From contig JAHDIF010000001.1 in the NCBI GenBank assembly GCA_020630915.1, positions 228,686-292,685 on the forward strand: a DNA stretch of 64,000 nucleotides. The letters run 5' to 3'. Below the pieces are notes generated by a model that saw only the letters and a list, made by a program, of their open reading frames with translations, made no database searches and was not told the DNA's origin. This DNA comes from Dokdonia sp. Its GTDB lineage: Bacteria > Bacteroidota > Bacteroidia > Flavobacteriales > Flavobacteriaceae. Both the position numbers and the translations under genes were made by a program. This document shows, piece after piece, positions 17,530 to 27,606 of this stretch (position 1 is its first letter; each line of letters starts with the position of its first letter).

Positions 17530-19824
17530 TTATTTCAAGAAACCTTCCATTCCGTATTTTTCCTTCTTTTGAGCATCTACAACGGTTATCGCTGCCATAT
17601 GAACTATCTCGTCCACACTAGCTCCCAATTGAAGCACGTGTACTGGTTTACTCATACCTAACATAATAGGACCTATGTTTTCAGCCCTTTCTAACTCTTT
17701 GATCACCTTGTACGTAATATTTGCACTATCTATATTAGAAAATACAAGTGTATTTACTTTACGTCCCGCAAGTTTTGAAAATGGAAATTTGCGCTGTAGC
17801 ATATCTCTATTTAATGCAAAATCTGCCTGTACTTCTCCATCTACTATTAAATCGGGGTAATACCTATGAAGATAGGAGACTGCATCTCTAACTTTTTTTG
17901 CTTTCTCATTGTTAGAAGATCCAAAATTAGAATAGGAAGTCATTGCAATTACAGGTTCTAAGCCAAACATTTTTACAGTTGTGGCCGTCATTTGTGCAAT
18001 TTTTGCAAGTTCCTTTGCACTGGGCTCTATATTTATGGAAGTATCGGATAAAAATAACGGACCTCTAGAGGTAATCATCAGATTGGTGGCTGCCACCTTT
18101 TGCACACCCTTTGCTGGGCCAATTACTTCTAATACAGGTTTTATTACAGAAGGATAGCTCCTACTGTGACCAGATAGCATTCCATCTGCATCGCCTTCCT
18201 TAACCATCATAGCTGCAAAGTAGTCCCTCTGGCGCATTAACTTCTTTGCATCAAACAAGGTGATACCCTTGCGCTTTCTAGATTCCCAATAAATCTCGGC
18301 ATACTTTGATACGTGATCTAGCTCTTCATTAGATTTTGGATCTATAATCTCTACATCTGCATCAAACTCTATCTCTTCTTTAAGTTCTAAAATTACCTCT
18401 CTATTACCTAACAAAACAGGAATAGCGATTCCCTCGTCATATACTATCTGTGCGGCTTTCAAGACATCTAGCTGATCTGACTCTGCAAAGACTATTCTTT
18501 TAGGATCTAAGCGTGCTCTATCCAACAACAAACGGATAATTTTATTATCCTCACCTAATCGCTCAAGAAGTTCTTCATTATAACGCTCCCAGTTTGTGAT
18601 GGGTTCTTTTGCCACACCACTTTCCATAGCTGCTTTTGCAACGGCTGGGGGAACAGTGGTAATCAATCTAGGGTCAAACGGTTTAGGTATAATATAATCT
18701 TTACCATAGGCGAGACGCGTCTCCCCATAAGCAATGTTTACCTGTTCTGGAACAGGTTCTTTGGCTAATTGAGCAAGCGCCTTCACGGCAGCCATCTTCA
18801 TCTCTTCATTAATACAAGTAGCTCTCACATCTAATGCTCCTCTAAAAATAAAAGGAAAACCAAGCACATTATTAACTTGATTAGGATGGTCTGATCTACC
18901 TGTAGCCATAATGATATCCTCTCTAGCAGCACACGCTTCTTGGTAAGGGATTTCTGGATTAGGATTTGCCATTGCAAAAACAATGGGTTTAGGAGCCATA
19001 GTCCTAATCATATCTTGATTTACAATATTTCCCACAGATAGTCCTAAAAAAACGTCTGCATCTACCAGGGCCTCTGCTAGATTAGAAAACTTGTCTTCAT
19101 TTACAAATCGTGCTTGGCTAGGTGCAAGTTCTGTTCGTGATGCCGTAAGCAAGCCTTCACTATCAAACATGAAAATATTTTCGAGCTTGGCTCCCAATGC
19201 AACATACAAATTCATGCAAGAAACGGCTGCGCTTCCTGCACCACTTACAGTAATGCGCACATCTTCTATTTTCTTTTCGGCTATTTCTAATGCATTGAGC
19301 AATGCGGCAGCAGAGATAATGGCGGTGCCATGTTGATCATCGTGCATTACAGGAATGTCTAATTCTTCTTTAAGCCTTCTCTCGATCTCAAAAGCTTCTG
19401 GGGCCTTTATATCTTCTAGATTGATACCCCCAAAGGTTGGGGCGATATTTTTTACTGTTTCTATAAAAGAATCTACATCCTTTGTATCTACCTCTATATC
19501 AAAAACATCTATTCCTGCAAAAATTTTAAACAGCAGACCTTTGCCTTCCATAACCGGTTTCGAAGCTTCAGGACCTATATCACCTAGACCCAGAACCGCA
19601 GTGCCATTTGAAATTACGGCGACAAGATTACCTTTGGCCGTATACTTGTAGACATTGTTGGGGTCTTTTGCAATTTCTAGACAAGGCTCTGCTACTCCAG
19701 GAGAGTATGCTAGTGCTAGATCCCTCTGTGAAGCATACTTTTTTGTAGGCACCACAGCGATCTTACCTGGTCTAGGTTTTGCATGATACACAAGGGCTTC
19801 TCTGCGTTTACTATCTTTCTTCAT
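17530..19824 (-). CDS. maeB: NADP-dependent malic enzyme with phosphotransacetylase-like domain
   Basis: This 764-residue protein has the MaeB architecture. Residues about 1-425 are the malic enzyme part (oxidative decarboxylation of malate to pyruvate). It shows [32 protein letters not shown] ([20 protein letters not shown]), the metal site [15 protein letters not shown] and the [10 protein letters not shown] motif, plus a GAGSAAVSC nucleotide-binding loop. Residues about 430-764 form a phosphotransacetylase-like domain ([30 protein letters not shown]) thought to be regulatory rather than catalytic in this family. It should be cytosolic, linking the TCA cycle to pyruvate and NADPH. Confidence 0.95.
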   Translation of the reverse strand: MKKDSKRREALVYHAKPRPGKIAVVPTKKYASQRDLALAYSPGVAEPCLEIAKDPNNVYKYTAKGNLVAVISNGTAVLGLGDIGPEASKPVMEGKGLLFKIFAGIDVFDIEVDTKDVDSFIETVKNIAPTFGGINLEDIKAPEAFEIERRLKEELDIPVMHDDQHGTAIISAAALLNALEIAEKKIEDVRITVSGAGSAAVSCMNLYVALGAKLENIFMFDSEGLLTASRTELAPSQARFVNEDKFSNLAEALVDADVFLGLSVGNIVNQDMIRTMAPKPIVFAMANPNPEIPYQEACAAREDIIMATGRSDHPNQVNNVLGFPFIFRGALDVRATCINEEMKMAAVKALAQLAKEPVPEQVNIAYGETRLAYGKDYIIPKPFDPRLITTVPPAVAKAAMESGVAKEPITNWERYNEELLERLGEDNKIIRLLLDRARLDPKRIVFAESDQLDVLKAAQIVYDEGIAIPVLLGNREVILELKEEIEFDADVEIIDPKSNEELDHVSKYAEIYWESRKRKGITLFDAKKLMRQRDYFAAMMVKEGDADGMLSGHSRSYPSVIKPVLEVIGPAKGVQKVAATNLMITSRGPLFLSDTSINIEPSAKELAKIAQMTATTVKMFGLEPVIAMTSYSNFGSSNNEKAKKVRDAVSYLHRYYPDLIVDGEVQADFALNRDMLQRKFPFSKLAGRKVNTLVFSNIDSANITYKVIKELERAENIGPIMLGMSKPVHVLQLGASVDEIVHMAAITVVDAQKKEKYGMEGFLK

Positions 19825-19888
19825 ATATTAGGTTATGAACTAACAAAAATAAGGAATCCTATAAGGACAGGCACCTCGTATTTATATT

Positions 19889-20830
19889 TTAAGTAATACT
19901 CAACAATCTTGAGATTAAATCTACATTCTTGGGCAAACGTCCCACATTTTGCAATTTAATGGCTGCAAGGGATAGGGCAATTTTTAAGCAGCGTTCTATT
20001 TTTAAGTTTTGGATGTAGGCAAACAAAAAACCACTCCAAAAAGCATCTCCCGCTCCAGTTGCGTCTAGAATATTATCTACCTTTTCTGCAGGCAAGGTAA
20101 TGGGATCTTTATGCTTTCGCGAAAGCGTAACACCCTTACTACCGAGCGTGAGACATACTGTAGTTACTTTAAGATGATCGTGAAAGAAGGTAAAAATTTC
20201 TTCGTGAGATAACTGTTTTTCAAACAAGCGATCCATATCATCTTCGCTAATCTTCACCAAAGGATCGTAGGCACAATACTGCGTAATACATTCAATCGCT
20301 TTGCTTCTGTCTTTCCAAATTCGATCAGAATAATTAATATCAATACTGAGTGTGGATCCTAAGGCTTGAGCTTCTTTGGCTTTTGCTAGAATCGTATTAC
20401 GTGCAGGATTTTTACTTAATGCAAAAGCCGTCGTGTGAAAGACTTTTGTTTTTTCGAGGATTTCTGTAGGGATTTGATTTTCTGTGATCATCAAATCTGC
20501 TTTTCTAAACGGTACAAAATCTGGTGTTCCTGTTGTTTTAGAAACAAAAATAACAGACGTTGGATGTATCTCATCTTCTCGAACACATTCCGTTGAAACT
20601 TCATTTTCTGCCATCTTTTCTTTTACATACTCGCCAAAACCATCCTTACCTATGGTACCTGCCATACGCACATTCATCCCTAATCGAGTCATATTCATAG
20701 CCACATTTGCAGGGGAACCCCCTAAATATCTATGATAATCCTTAGTTTGTGAAATCTTAGCTTCTGCCTGATGACCTATAAAGTCTATCAGGATCTCACC
20801 TACACATATGATATCTATTGTGTGTTTCAT
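19889..20830 (-). CDS. PfkB-family sugar kinase (probable fructokinase)
   Basis: This 313-residue cytosolic kinase has both PfkB signatures: GGSPANVAMNMTRLGMN near residue 33 (substrate side) and DATGAGDAFWSGFLFAY near residue 247 (ATP/anion hole with catalytic Asp in GAGD). The family includes fructokinase, ribokinase and adenosine kinase. In a sugar operon with a sucrose-type MFS transporter, fructokinase is the best guess. It is the last gene of the operon, and its start overlaps the preceding glycosidase stop (ATGA-type overlap), so translation is likely coupled. A TTTCGCGAAA palindrome at 20115-20124 encodes TLSRKHK in a surface segment. Confidence 0.8.
   Translation of the reverse strand: MKHTIDIICVGEILIDFIGHQAEAKISQTKDYHRYLGGSPANVAMNMTRLGMNVRMAGTIGKDGFGEYVKEKMAENEVSTECVREDEIHPTSVIFVSKTTGTPDFVPFRKADLMITENQIPTEILEKTKVFHTTAFALSKNPARNTILAKAKEAQALGSTLSIDINYSDRIWKDRSKAIECITQYCAYDPLVKISEDDMDRLFEKQLSHEEIFTFFHDHLKVTTVCLTLGSKGVTLSRKHKDPITLPAEKVDNILDATGAGDAFWSGFLFAYIQNLKIERCLKIALSLAAIKLQNVGRLPKNVDLISRLLSIT
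20113..20127. repeat. GCTTTCGCGAAAGCG palindrome inside PfkB kinase gene
   Basis: Full-length copy with core at 20115-20124. It encodes VTLSRKH in the kinase, between the CLTLGSKG strand and the next strand, a likely surface loop. Confidence 0.9.
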
Positions 20831-21996
20831 GTAAGTAATCTATTCCCTTTTATATAATGTTCTAAAAGTACTTGTCCTGCTGCACTCCACGCACAGTAGG
20901 GAACGCCGTTAGGAGCTCCTGTATGAGAGTTGAAATTTTCATAAAAACTATGATCTTCTATACTATTGAGTTTTTCTATGGCACTCAATACTTCTTGAGC
21001 GCCTAAAGCTTCTTTTTGAAGTACCAGACCGCATCCATAAAACCCATTTACCATTTGCCAGGCACCTCCATTATGAAACTCATACGGATGATTTCTAAAC
21101 TCGTACTTACAGTTATTGGTAAGCCATTTCCAGTCTTCATCTTCTTCCTTTATCACTGGCCAAAATGCAGGAAGCAAATTCAATGACAACTCTTCTTGCA
21201 ATCCTCTGGTATATGTAAGTAGTTCTTTTTGGTCCTTCTCTGTACCTATTCCTAATAGTAAGGCTAGACTATTTGCAAAACCATCAAATTGCGTTTGATA
21301 TCCAGCGGGCTCTAAAGAGGCAACCCAATACGACGTCTCTTCCAGCGTTTTGTATGCATTGGGGTGATATACGCCTTGAGCATTTTGTGTCTTTTTATAA
21401 TTTAAGCAAATTTTTGAGGTAATTGCTTTTTCTTTAGCACGCAGTTGCAGGTTATCTTCAAAATGCAAGAAGCTCCTAAGTGCCCAAACACGTAACAGCT
21501 GATCATATAAGATAAATCCTTGCGTAGGGTACTCATCTGCCCAGTTTCCAGAACGTGGGACATACATAAGGTCACCATTGTTGTACTCCCAAGATTCTTG
21601 AATCTCAAAACCTTTTAATACCTGCGGTTTTAATTGCTCTAACAAAGAGGTGTCTTTTGTTATATAGGCATATTGACACACCCCAATTATAAACCAAGCT
21701 ACCGTATCTACGCGTCCTGCGAGTCCCCCATAGCTTACCTCTACACCTTGCTTACCAAAATATACATTAGAAGGTATCATCCCACGGCTATGTTGATGAT
21801 CTGCTAGAGTAAGGAGCGTATTTTTCATCCCTTCAACTAGTTCTTGATTTCCATCTAGCAGCCCTGCCAGACCGCAGATAACACCATCTCTGGCCCACAC
21901 GCGTTTGTAATTTGCAATATCGTTTGCACTAGCTAGAAAACCTCTAGGACTTGCTACCTTCTTGAGTAATTGTATGGAGTGTTCGTAAGGGCTCAT
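20827..21996 (-). CDS. Alpha/alpha-barrel glycoside hydrolase (amylo-1,6-glucosidase / GH100-like)
   Basis: This 389-residue protein has no signal peptide and so should be cytosolic. It has the segments NYKRVWARDGVICGLAG (about 28-44), HSRGMIPSNV, GRVDTVAWFIIGV, SGNWADEYPTQG and, near the C-terminus, GAPNGVPYCAWSAAGQVLLE. These resemble the six-hairpin alpha/alpha-barrel of glycogen-debranching and neutral-invertase-type enzymes, in which acidic residues in WARDG and near WADE are candidates for catalysis. It sits between a GH37 trehalase and a PfkB kinase, with start and stop overlapping both neighbours. A role in cleaving sucrose or a related glucoside would fit the kinase, but the substrate is inferred. 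Confidence 0.65.
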   Translation of the reverse strand: MSPYEHSIQLLKKVASPRGFLASANDIANYKRVWARDGVICGLAGLLDGNQELVEGMKNTLLTLADHQHSRGMIPSNVYFGKQGVEVSYGGLAGRVDTVAWFIIGVCQYAYITKDTSLLEQLKPQVLKGFEIQESWEYNNGDLMYVPRSGNWADEYPTQGFILYDQLLRVWALRSFLHFEDNLQLRAKEKAITSKICLNYKKTQNAQGVYHPNAYKTLEETSYWVASLEPAGYQTQFDGFANSLALLLGIGTEKDQKELLTYTRGLQEELSLNLLPAFWPVIKEEDEDWKWLTNNCKYEFRNHPYEFHNGGAWQMVNGFYGCGLVLQKEALGAQEVLSAIEKLNSIEDHSFYENFNSHTGAPNGVPYCAWSAAGQVLLEHYIKGNRLLT

Positions 21997-23915
21997 TAAA
22001 AAAGTTGATCTGGATCTATAAGTTTATCTAATTGGGTTCTATATTCTTGTGCAAGTAACGACAATCCAAGTTGGTAACTCGCGTTCATCCAGCCAAAACC
22101 GCTGGTAGTGATATAGTCAAATTCTGTTCCTACATTACCATACTCTGCAAATACTTTATGTGTGGCAGAAACCACATCATACTTTTCTGGGATTACCCCA
22201 TTGAAGTCTACCGCATTGCGAGTGATCATCCATAGCCACCTGTAGATAAGTTCCTGTGCCTCCTTATTGAAACCGTAGTTAAGTAAGCCTTGCCAGATAA
22301 GCATTTGATGAGGAGCCCACCCGTTAGGATAATCCCACTGGCGTTGTACAGCATCTTGCCCAAACTTATCGTGCATAGCCCTAGACGTTCCTGCAATGCC
22401 TCCCTTTTCTTTCAGGTTTTTCATAAGATTTTTGACCATCTTAGGAACTTTACTTTGATCTACAAGTCCAGCCCAAAGTGGAAAATAATTTGATGCACTC
22501 TCAAAGTGTGTTTGCTTCTTAGTCTGGACGTTATAGTCAAAATACTTTCCTGCTTCTTCATTCCATAGAAAAGAATTCATACGTTCTATTCTTTCATAAG
22601 ATACTGTCCACCAATAAGTACCGTGATATCCTTCCAACTCTCCGTTAAAATATGTGTCAATAATATATGCAAAGTCTACTTCATACTTATAAAGCAAACT
22701 ATTAAGATCTACCACATTGAGATCTGCACACACATCATCCAGACGCCAGCTGGTATCGTGCCCACTCTCTCTAAGGCTTCGATCGTGGGTGAAATAGGTG
22801 TCTAACTCCTGCGATTTGTAATCTCCTGATTGGTATAATCTTACTAACTCTGCTACAGATATTGGAGTTGAATTTTTGCCAGTGCGGCTCGCACCTTTTG
22901 CGAAAGCGGATAGATGTTCATCAAAATGTCCTCCTTCTGTTTCTGGCGGCACACCTATTCCCTGAGCATAATATCTGTTGAGTCCATTTTCGGTAAGTCG
23001 CGGCGCTTGCATCCAGACGGTCTCGTATTCTTTGATTGCCGTTTTGGTTACGCTAGCGAGCCATTCTTTCCCAAGAGAAGGATCTTTTTCGTAAGTTTCT
23101 ACAATAAACGAACTCAAAAATGGAGGTTGGGTGCGGGTGAGATAATAGCTTCTATTTGCATTAAGAATTTTTCCATAGTGCTCTATCTGGTAACAGAAAT
23201 TATCAATCATTGCTTTGGCAAGATCTACGCGATCATCAAGCAATAATCCTATACCTTCAAAATAGCTATCCCAGCCATACATCTCATTAAATCGTCCGCC
23301 AGGAACCACAAATGGAATTCCTTTTCCGTTTTCTAAACCAAGAGCAAGAATACCTGGCTTTTCATTGATAGACTTTACATATTGAGGGGTGATCTCCTTA
23401 GGTAAAACCACCACTTCTAGATTAGGAAATTCTTCCTTAAGACTGGTGTAATAATCTATTCCAGCACTATCTGTGCTAGGCACATACATACGCTGTTTTG
23501 TGTCTTGAGACTTGGTGTCTGTAAGTATTTTTGACAAGCCTTCTTTATCAATCGTACGAGTAAGATCGTCCCAAAAGTAATCACGTATCATTCTATTGAT
23601 ACGATCTGTAGGATTTTCTTCTATTTTCCAGAGAGGGATTGAAGCTTCTACTTTGCCTAATGCTTTTTCTAGTGCGAGTTCTTGTAAAAAATTCGATAAA
23701 TGATACGTACCACTTATGGTATACGCTTTCGCGAAATCGTGCTTCTGAGATTCACGACCAACGGGAGAGCGAAGCGGTAAATCAGAATCATTAAACACCT
23801 CAATCTCAAACGCCTTAGGCCCTTGGTCTTCTATCGTGATTTTTTTATCTCCATCTGTATCTTCTTGCGCTAGAAGTTTCTGAAGTGTTTGTGAGATATT
23901 ACCCTTGAAGTGCAT
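21996..23915 (-). CDS. GH37 trehalase family protein with in-frame repeat insertion
   Basis: This 639-residue protein is probably cytosolic. Both GH37 signatures are intact: PGGRFNEMYGWDSY at 205-218 and QWDYPNGWAP near 525. The family splits trehalose into two glucose units by inversion. Near the N-terminus, residues about 44-64 (..RSPVGRESQKHDFAKA) are encoded by a 58-bp repeat element also found between genes at 4479 and 30073. It lies just before the conserved ISGTYHLSNFLQEL segment, so it is probably a tolerated insertion. A second, degenerate palindrome encodes SAFAKG near residue 338. An EF-hand-like stretch (DTDGDKKITIED) lies at 19-30. It overlaps the upstream transporter by 17 bp and the downstream glycosidase by 1 bp. 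Confidence 0.88.
   Translation of the reverse strand: MHFKGNISQTLQKLLAQEDTDGDKKITIEDQGPKAFEIEVFNDSDLPLRSPVGRESQKHDFAKAYTISGTYHLSNFLQELALEKALGKVEASIPLWKIEENPTDRINRMIRDYFWDDLTRTIDKEGLSKILTDTKSQDTKQRMYVPSTDSAGIDYYTSLKEEFPNLEVVVLPKEITPQYVKSINEKPGILALGLENGKGIPFVVPGGRFNEMYGWDSYFEGIGLLLDDRVDLAKAMIDNFCYQIEHYGKILNANRSYYLTRTQPPFLSSFIVETYEKDPSLGKEWLASVTKTAIKEYETVWMQAPRLTENGLNRYYAQGIGVPPETEGGHFDEHLSAFAKGASRTGKNSTPISVAELVRLYQSGDYKSQELDTYFTHDRSLRESGHDTSWRLDDVCADLNVVDLNSLLYKYEVDFAYIIDTYFNGELEGYHGTYWWTVSYERIERMNSFLWNEEAGKYFDYNVQTKKQTHFESASNYFPLWAGLVDQSKVPKMVKNLMKNLKEKGGIAGTSRAMHDKFGQDAVQRQWDYPNGWAPHQMLIWQGLLNYGFNKEAQELIYRWLWMITRNAVDFNGVIPEKYDVVSATHKVFAEYGNVGTEFDYITTSGFGWMNASYQLGLSLLAQEYRTQLDKLIDPDQLF
22896..22909. 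repeat. Degenerate palindrome copy (TTTTGCGAAAGCGG) inside GH37 gene
   Basis: It has one mismatch to TTTCGCGAAA. The left flank GGCTCGCACC recalls the GGTCTCGC arm at 472 and 30058. It encodes SAFAKGASR. Confidence 0.65.
23724..23785. repeat. 58-bp palindrome-headed repeat element, copy 2, inside GH37 gene
   Basis: It aligns without gaps to 30073-30130 (about 48 of 58 identical by hand count) and to 4479-4536. The frame stays open on the minus strand. Its core is at 23727-23736. Confidence 0.85.
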
Positions 23916-25125
23916 TCTTTTCTGTTAAGCGTTTAAGAATAAAGTAGCATATGAGTAACACCGTCATAGGGATAAGCGTGAAGTAAAAGGCTTTTTGAGC
24001 ACCTACTTCTTTAAAAAGATAACCAATGATTCTACTTCCTAGAGTACCACCTAATGCCGAAAAAATAACTATCAATCCTGTCATAGGACTATGAACTTTT
24101 TTAGGTAAGGCAGAGAGTACCACAGAATTGAGTAGTGGGTAAATGGGCGCAATAAATAATCCAATTATTGGAAATGCAAACCCTAAAATTGGTATGTCGC
24201 CTAAACCCTTTACTTCTTGCACTTCCAAGTTGAGTAACTTAGGCAGAACAAAAATGACTAAAAGCATCGCTACAATTGTACAAGCTGAAAGCACATAAAT
24301 CCAATTAATCTTACGAGTAAGCGCCCCAGCAATTAACCTTCCTACACCGAGAGAAATAGCTAGAATACTAGCCATCATAATTGCTAAATTTTCGGTTAGA
24401 CCAAGGACTCTTTCATTAAAAGTAGGTAGCCAAGTCATTATACCTTGTTCTATCATAACAAAAAGAAAGGCACTAATCACAAAAACTATAATAAGGATTT
24501 TGGAAAGGAGTTTGAACATCTCCATAAAATCCTGAGAGAGATCACTACCCTCTGGCTGCGGCGGGTTTTCGAACTTAGTGAATAATAATATCACAAAAGA
24601 TACTGCTGTCATTGCTGCCAGTAACCAATATACATTAAGCCAAGCATCTGGGTCACCCTCAGTATTAAACGCTGGAAATAAATAATAAGCTAAGGCTATT
24701 CCAAACATAAAAACTCCCTCCACAGAACTCATTAAAGAGTTGTGCTCTTTGGTGCCATCTGTCACTAAGCCAATAACGGAATAAACAGAAACTTTAATGA
24801 GCGCAAAGGATGCACCCACAGTAGCAAAAAGTAATTTTGCCGTGTCAAAAGAGTTTCCATAATACATCGCTATACACCCTATAGTGACAAGAGCAAGAGC
24901 TATAAGCATAGCCTTTTTATACCCCAACCTAGGCAAAAATGAAGCAACTAAAAAAGATACTATCGCAATAGGTAAATCTTTAAATGCCTCTAAAATACTT
25001 GCAGTATCTTCTGCAACTCCGTAGTTATTTAGAGACTTGAGAATTACAATTCCTACGCTATTCAACAAAATAGCAAAGACAAAATAATTAAGAAATAACG
25101 AAAGCTTAATTCCGAAGTGTTTCAT
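23899..25125 (-). CDS. MFS transporter
   Basis: This 408-residue protein has about 12 hydrophobic helices and a central cytoplasmic loop (about 190-205, FENPPQPEGSDLSQDF), the standard major-facilitator layout. It lies between the SLC45-like transporter and the trehalase and overlaps the latter by 17 bp, so it belongs to the sugar operon. It probably moves a mono- or disaccharide across the inner membrane, but I see no motif that fixes the substrate. Having two MFS carriers in one operon suggests either two substrates or uptake plus export. Confidence 0.8.
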   Translation of the reverse strand: MKHFGIKLSLFLNYFVFAILLNSVGIVILKSLNNYGVAEDTASILEAFKDLPIAIVSFLVASFLPRLGYKKAMLIALALVTIGCIAMYYGNSFDTAKLLFATVGASFALIKVSVYSVIGLVTDGTKEHNSLMSSVEGVFMFGIALAYYLFPAFNTEGDPDAWLNVYWLLAAMTAVSFVILLFTKFENPPQPEGSDLSQDFMEMFKLLSKILIIVFVISAFLFVMIEQGIMTWLPTFNERVLGLTENLAIMMASILAISLGVGRLIAGALTRKINWIYVLSACTIVAMLLVIFVLPKLLNLEVQEVKGLGDIPILGFAFPIIGLFIAPIYPLLNSVVLSALPKKVHSPMTGLIVIFSALGGTLGSRIIGYLFKEVGAQKAFYFTLIPMTVLLICYFILKRLTEKNALQG

Positions 25126-25166
25126 CTTACATAGTTTAGTGCTGAATAGCAGTGTGTAATTTTAAA

Positions 25167-26489
25167 TTAGTGTGACAATTTATTTTTAGAGTCATTGAGT
25201 CTAAAAATAAGCAATGCAGCTATTACAAAGAAAACCGCACCAAATAGCATTGCATTAATGGCATTACTTCCTAGTAGATATTTATATATAGGCCCAAAGG
25301 TGAGTGTTTGTATAAACATAGGGATCACAATCATCATATTTAAAACTCCCATATAAACACCTCGGCGCTCTTGCGGTACAATTTTAGACACCATAGTATA
25401 GGGTATTCCCATCATAGCAGCCCAGCCTATCCCAAAAAGAATCATTGGAACAAGCACAAGATTTGGATCTGAGATATAAGGAATTAAAAAAAGGGCAATT
25501 CCAGAACCTAGTACGCTAAGTGCATAGATCTTTTTTCCTCCAAACTTGACAGTAAGTGGGACTAGGGCAAGTGCAACGAGCATAGTGACTGTATTGTAAG
25601 TAAGACTCATCTTTGCTGCTTGAGAAGCCGCTTCTGATGTACTGTATCCTAAAGTCAATTTAAAAAGGGGAGTCGTAAACTGCCAATAAATAAAAAGGGC
25701 ATACCATTGAAACAAATAGACAGCACCTAACCGCCACATAAATTTGGGCATGTTTTTAACAGCTTGAGATATTTCTCTAAAAGGTTCGGCTATTTTTTGA
25801 GAAAATGGCAGGGCTTTAATCTTATTAATTTCTTCTAACTCTTCATCTGTAGGTGGTATTTCTGGCGTTTTAAAAACAGAATACAAAATAGTAACTAACG
25901 ACAAGAAAGCTCCTATATAAAAAGAGTAATAAATCCATTGAGGAATGACACCTGCTTCTTCTACAGATTCTCCTCCAAAAAGATATTGGAAGAGCACTAT
26001 AGAACCATTTGCTAGCAAAATTCCCGCCCCTACAAATAAACTCTGCATCTGATATCCTAAGCTCAATTGTTTTTCTGGAAGTTTATCTCCTACGAAAGCT
26101 CTGTAAGGTTCCATTGCCATATTGTTACCTACATCTAAAATCCATAATAACCCAACGGCAAACCAAAGCAAAGGACTGTGAGGAAACAAGAAAAGACAAA
26201 CACTACCTAAGAGTGCTCCAATTAAAAAATATGGTTTGCGCCTTCCCCATCTGTTCGACCAAGTTTTATCAGACATTGCCCCAATAATAGGTTGTACAAT
26301 TAATCCAGTTACTGGGCCCGCAATATTTAAAATAGGTAACATATCTTCAGGTGCACCGAGATATAAAAATATAGGATTAATAGCTGTTTGTTGCAGTCCA
26401 AAACTGTATTGAATTCCTAAGAATCCTACATTCATATTAAGAATTTGCCAGAAGGAAAGACTAGGTTTATTGATCTTAGGAAGTTTCAT
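25167..26489 (-). CDS. SLC45/GPH-type sugar transporter (MFS)
   Basis: This 440-residue protein has 12 predicted transmembrane helices. The N-terminal half has QYSFGLQQTAINPIFLYLGA, a loop GAMSDKTWSNRWGRRKPYF (the D..S...GRR.P[YF] motif typical of SLC45 and plant sucrose carriers) and VGNNMAMEPYRAFVGD. The C-terminal half has IGWAAMMGIPYTMVSKIVP followed by ERRGVYMGVLNM. These point to a proton-coupled disaccharide (sucrose/maltose-type) carrier of the inner membrane. It is the first gene of the operon, and the 184-bp region upstream holds a LacI-type operator candidate. Confidence 0.85.
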   Translation of the reverse strand: MKLPKINKPSLSFWQILNMNVGFLGIQYSFGLQQTAINPIFLYLGAPEDMLPILNIAGPVTGLIVQPIIGAMSDKTWSNRWGRRKPYFLIGALLGSVCLFLFPHSPLLWFAVGLLWILDVGNNMAMEPYRAFVGDKLPEKQLSLGYQMQSLFVGAGILLANGSIVLFQYLFGGESVEEAGVIPQWIYYSFYIGAFLSLVTILYSVFKTPEIPPTDEELEEINKIKALPFSQKIAEPFREISQAVKNMPKFMWRLGAVYLFQWYALFIYWQFTTPLFKLTLGYSTSEAASQAAKMSLTYNTVTMLVALALVPLTVKFGGKKIYALSVLGSGIALFLIPYISDPNLVLVPMILFGIGWAAMMGIPYTMVSKIVPQERRGVYMGVLNMMIVIPMFIQTLTFGPIYKYLLGSNAINAMLFGAVFFVIAALLIFRLNDSKNKLSH

Positions 26490-26658
26490 ATTTTATATGG
26501 TATAATAGATGTTTGACATACCTAGATTTTCACATTGCTTTAAAGACATTCACAGGGTATCGTGACGGTTTTTGTCATTTTCGCATTAAAAAAGGTATTT
26601 GCTTGAGTGAATATACGTCTTGTTGCTAGAAAATAGCAAATTCGCAATGTAAGTTTAC

Positions 26659-26672
26659 GAAAACGTTTTCGC
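26659..26672. promoter_or_regulatory. Candidate LacI-family operator
   Basis: The perfect 14-bp palindrome CGAAAACGTTTTCG has the central CG and A/T-rich arms typical of LacI/CcpA-type operators. It abuts the queG stop and lies about 170 bp upstream of the first gene of the sugar operon (start 26489). It differs from the TTTCGCGAAA repeats. No lacI-type gene is in the window. Confidence 0.5.
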
Positions 26673-26673
26673 T

Positions 26674-27606
26674 CTATGAGCGTTTCTTGAGCGCCTCAAT
26701 ATTTCTCGTCAATCCAGAGAATTTTGTGCGCTTCACGGCAGATTTTTTAAAAATTTCTGAGAATACTTCTTGGGTGATTTCTTCCCAGTCTTTCTTAGAG
26801 TATTCGAGAAGTTTTGGATTGGGATCAAATAAGGGTTCGCTATGACTTTTCGAAAATCGGTTCCACGGGCATACATCTTGGCATACATCGCAACCAAACA
26901 TCCAGTCATCTAGGTGCGCTTTCGCGAAAGCGGGCATCTCATTTTTTAACTCAATCGTAAAGTAACTTATACACTTACTGCCATCTACTTGATAAGGTGC
27001 CACGATGGCTTGTGTGGGGCAAGCATCTATACAGGCGGTGCAACTCCCGCAATGATCGGTCACAGGAGTGTCGTAATCTAAGTCAAGATCTATTATGAGC
27101 TCCGCAATAAAGTAAAAGGAGCCTGTCTTTTTTGACAATAAGTTGCTGTGCTTTCCAATCCATCCCAGTCCGCTTTTTGCAGCCCATGCTTTATCAAGAA
27201 CGGGAGCGCTGTCTACAAAAGCCCTACCGTGAACCTGACCTATTTCTTCTTGAATGGAGTGTAGAAACTCTTTAAGTTTATCCTTAATCACAAAGTGATA
27301 ATCCCGACCGTAGGCATACTTAGATATTTTATAGGAATCCTCCCGCTGTAATTCGTTAGGGTAGTAGTTAAGTAAGAGAGAAATCACGCTTTTGGAACCT
27401 TCTACAAGCTTGGTGGGGTCCAACCGCTTGTCAAAATGGTTCTCCATATATTGCATCTCACCGTGCATATTTTTATTGAGCCACGCTTCCAGTCTAGGTG
27501 CTTCTTCTTCCAGAAAGCCCGCTTTGCTTATACCACAAGACATAAAACCCAGGCGCTTTGCTTCGGCTTTAATGAATGAGGTATGTTTAGAACGATTCTC
27601 TATCAC
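26674..27606 (-). CDS. queG: Epoxyqueuosine reductase QueG
   Basis: This 310-residue cytosolic enzyme performs the last step of queuosine synthesis, reducing epoxyqueuosine in tRNA to queuosine with cobalamin and two 4Fe-4S clusters. It has [16 protein letters not shown], the conserved [22 protein letters not shown] region (about 133-153), the first cluster motif [16 protein letters not shown] and the second [11 protein letters not shown]. The start codon is GTG at 27606, directly after the P450 stop. The TTTCGCGAAA palindrome at 26920-26929 encodes PAFAKAH just before the second cluster motif. The C-terminal RNI..L segment is normal, so the gene looks intact. Confidence 0.95.
   Translation of the reverse strand: MIENRSKHTSFIKAEAKRLGFMSCGISKAGFLEEEAPRLEAWLNKNMHGEMQYMENHFDKRLDPTKLVEGSKSVISLLLNYYPNELQREDSYKISKYAYGRDYHFVIKDKLKEFLHSIQEEIGQVHGRAFVDSAPVLDKAWAAKSGLGWIGKHSNLLSKKTGSFYFIAELIIDLDLDYDTPVTDHCGSCTACIDACPTQAIVAPYQVDGSKCISYFTIELKNEMPAFAKAHLDDWMFGCDVCQDVCPWNRFSKSHSEPLFDPNPKLLEYSKKDWEEITQEVFSEIFKKSAVKRTKFSGLTRNIEALKKRS
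26916..26932. repeat. CGCTTTCGCGAAAGCGG palindrome inside queG
   Basis: Full-length copy with core at 26920-26929. It encodes [10 protein letters not shown], in a segment that should lie between the two iron-sulfur cluster motifs. Confidence 0.9.
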
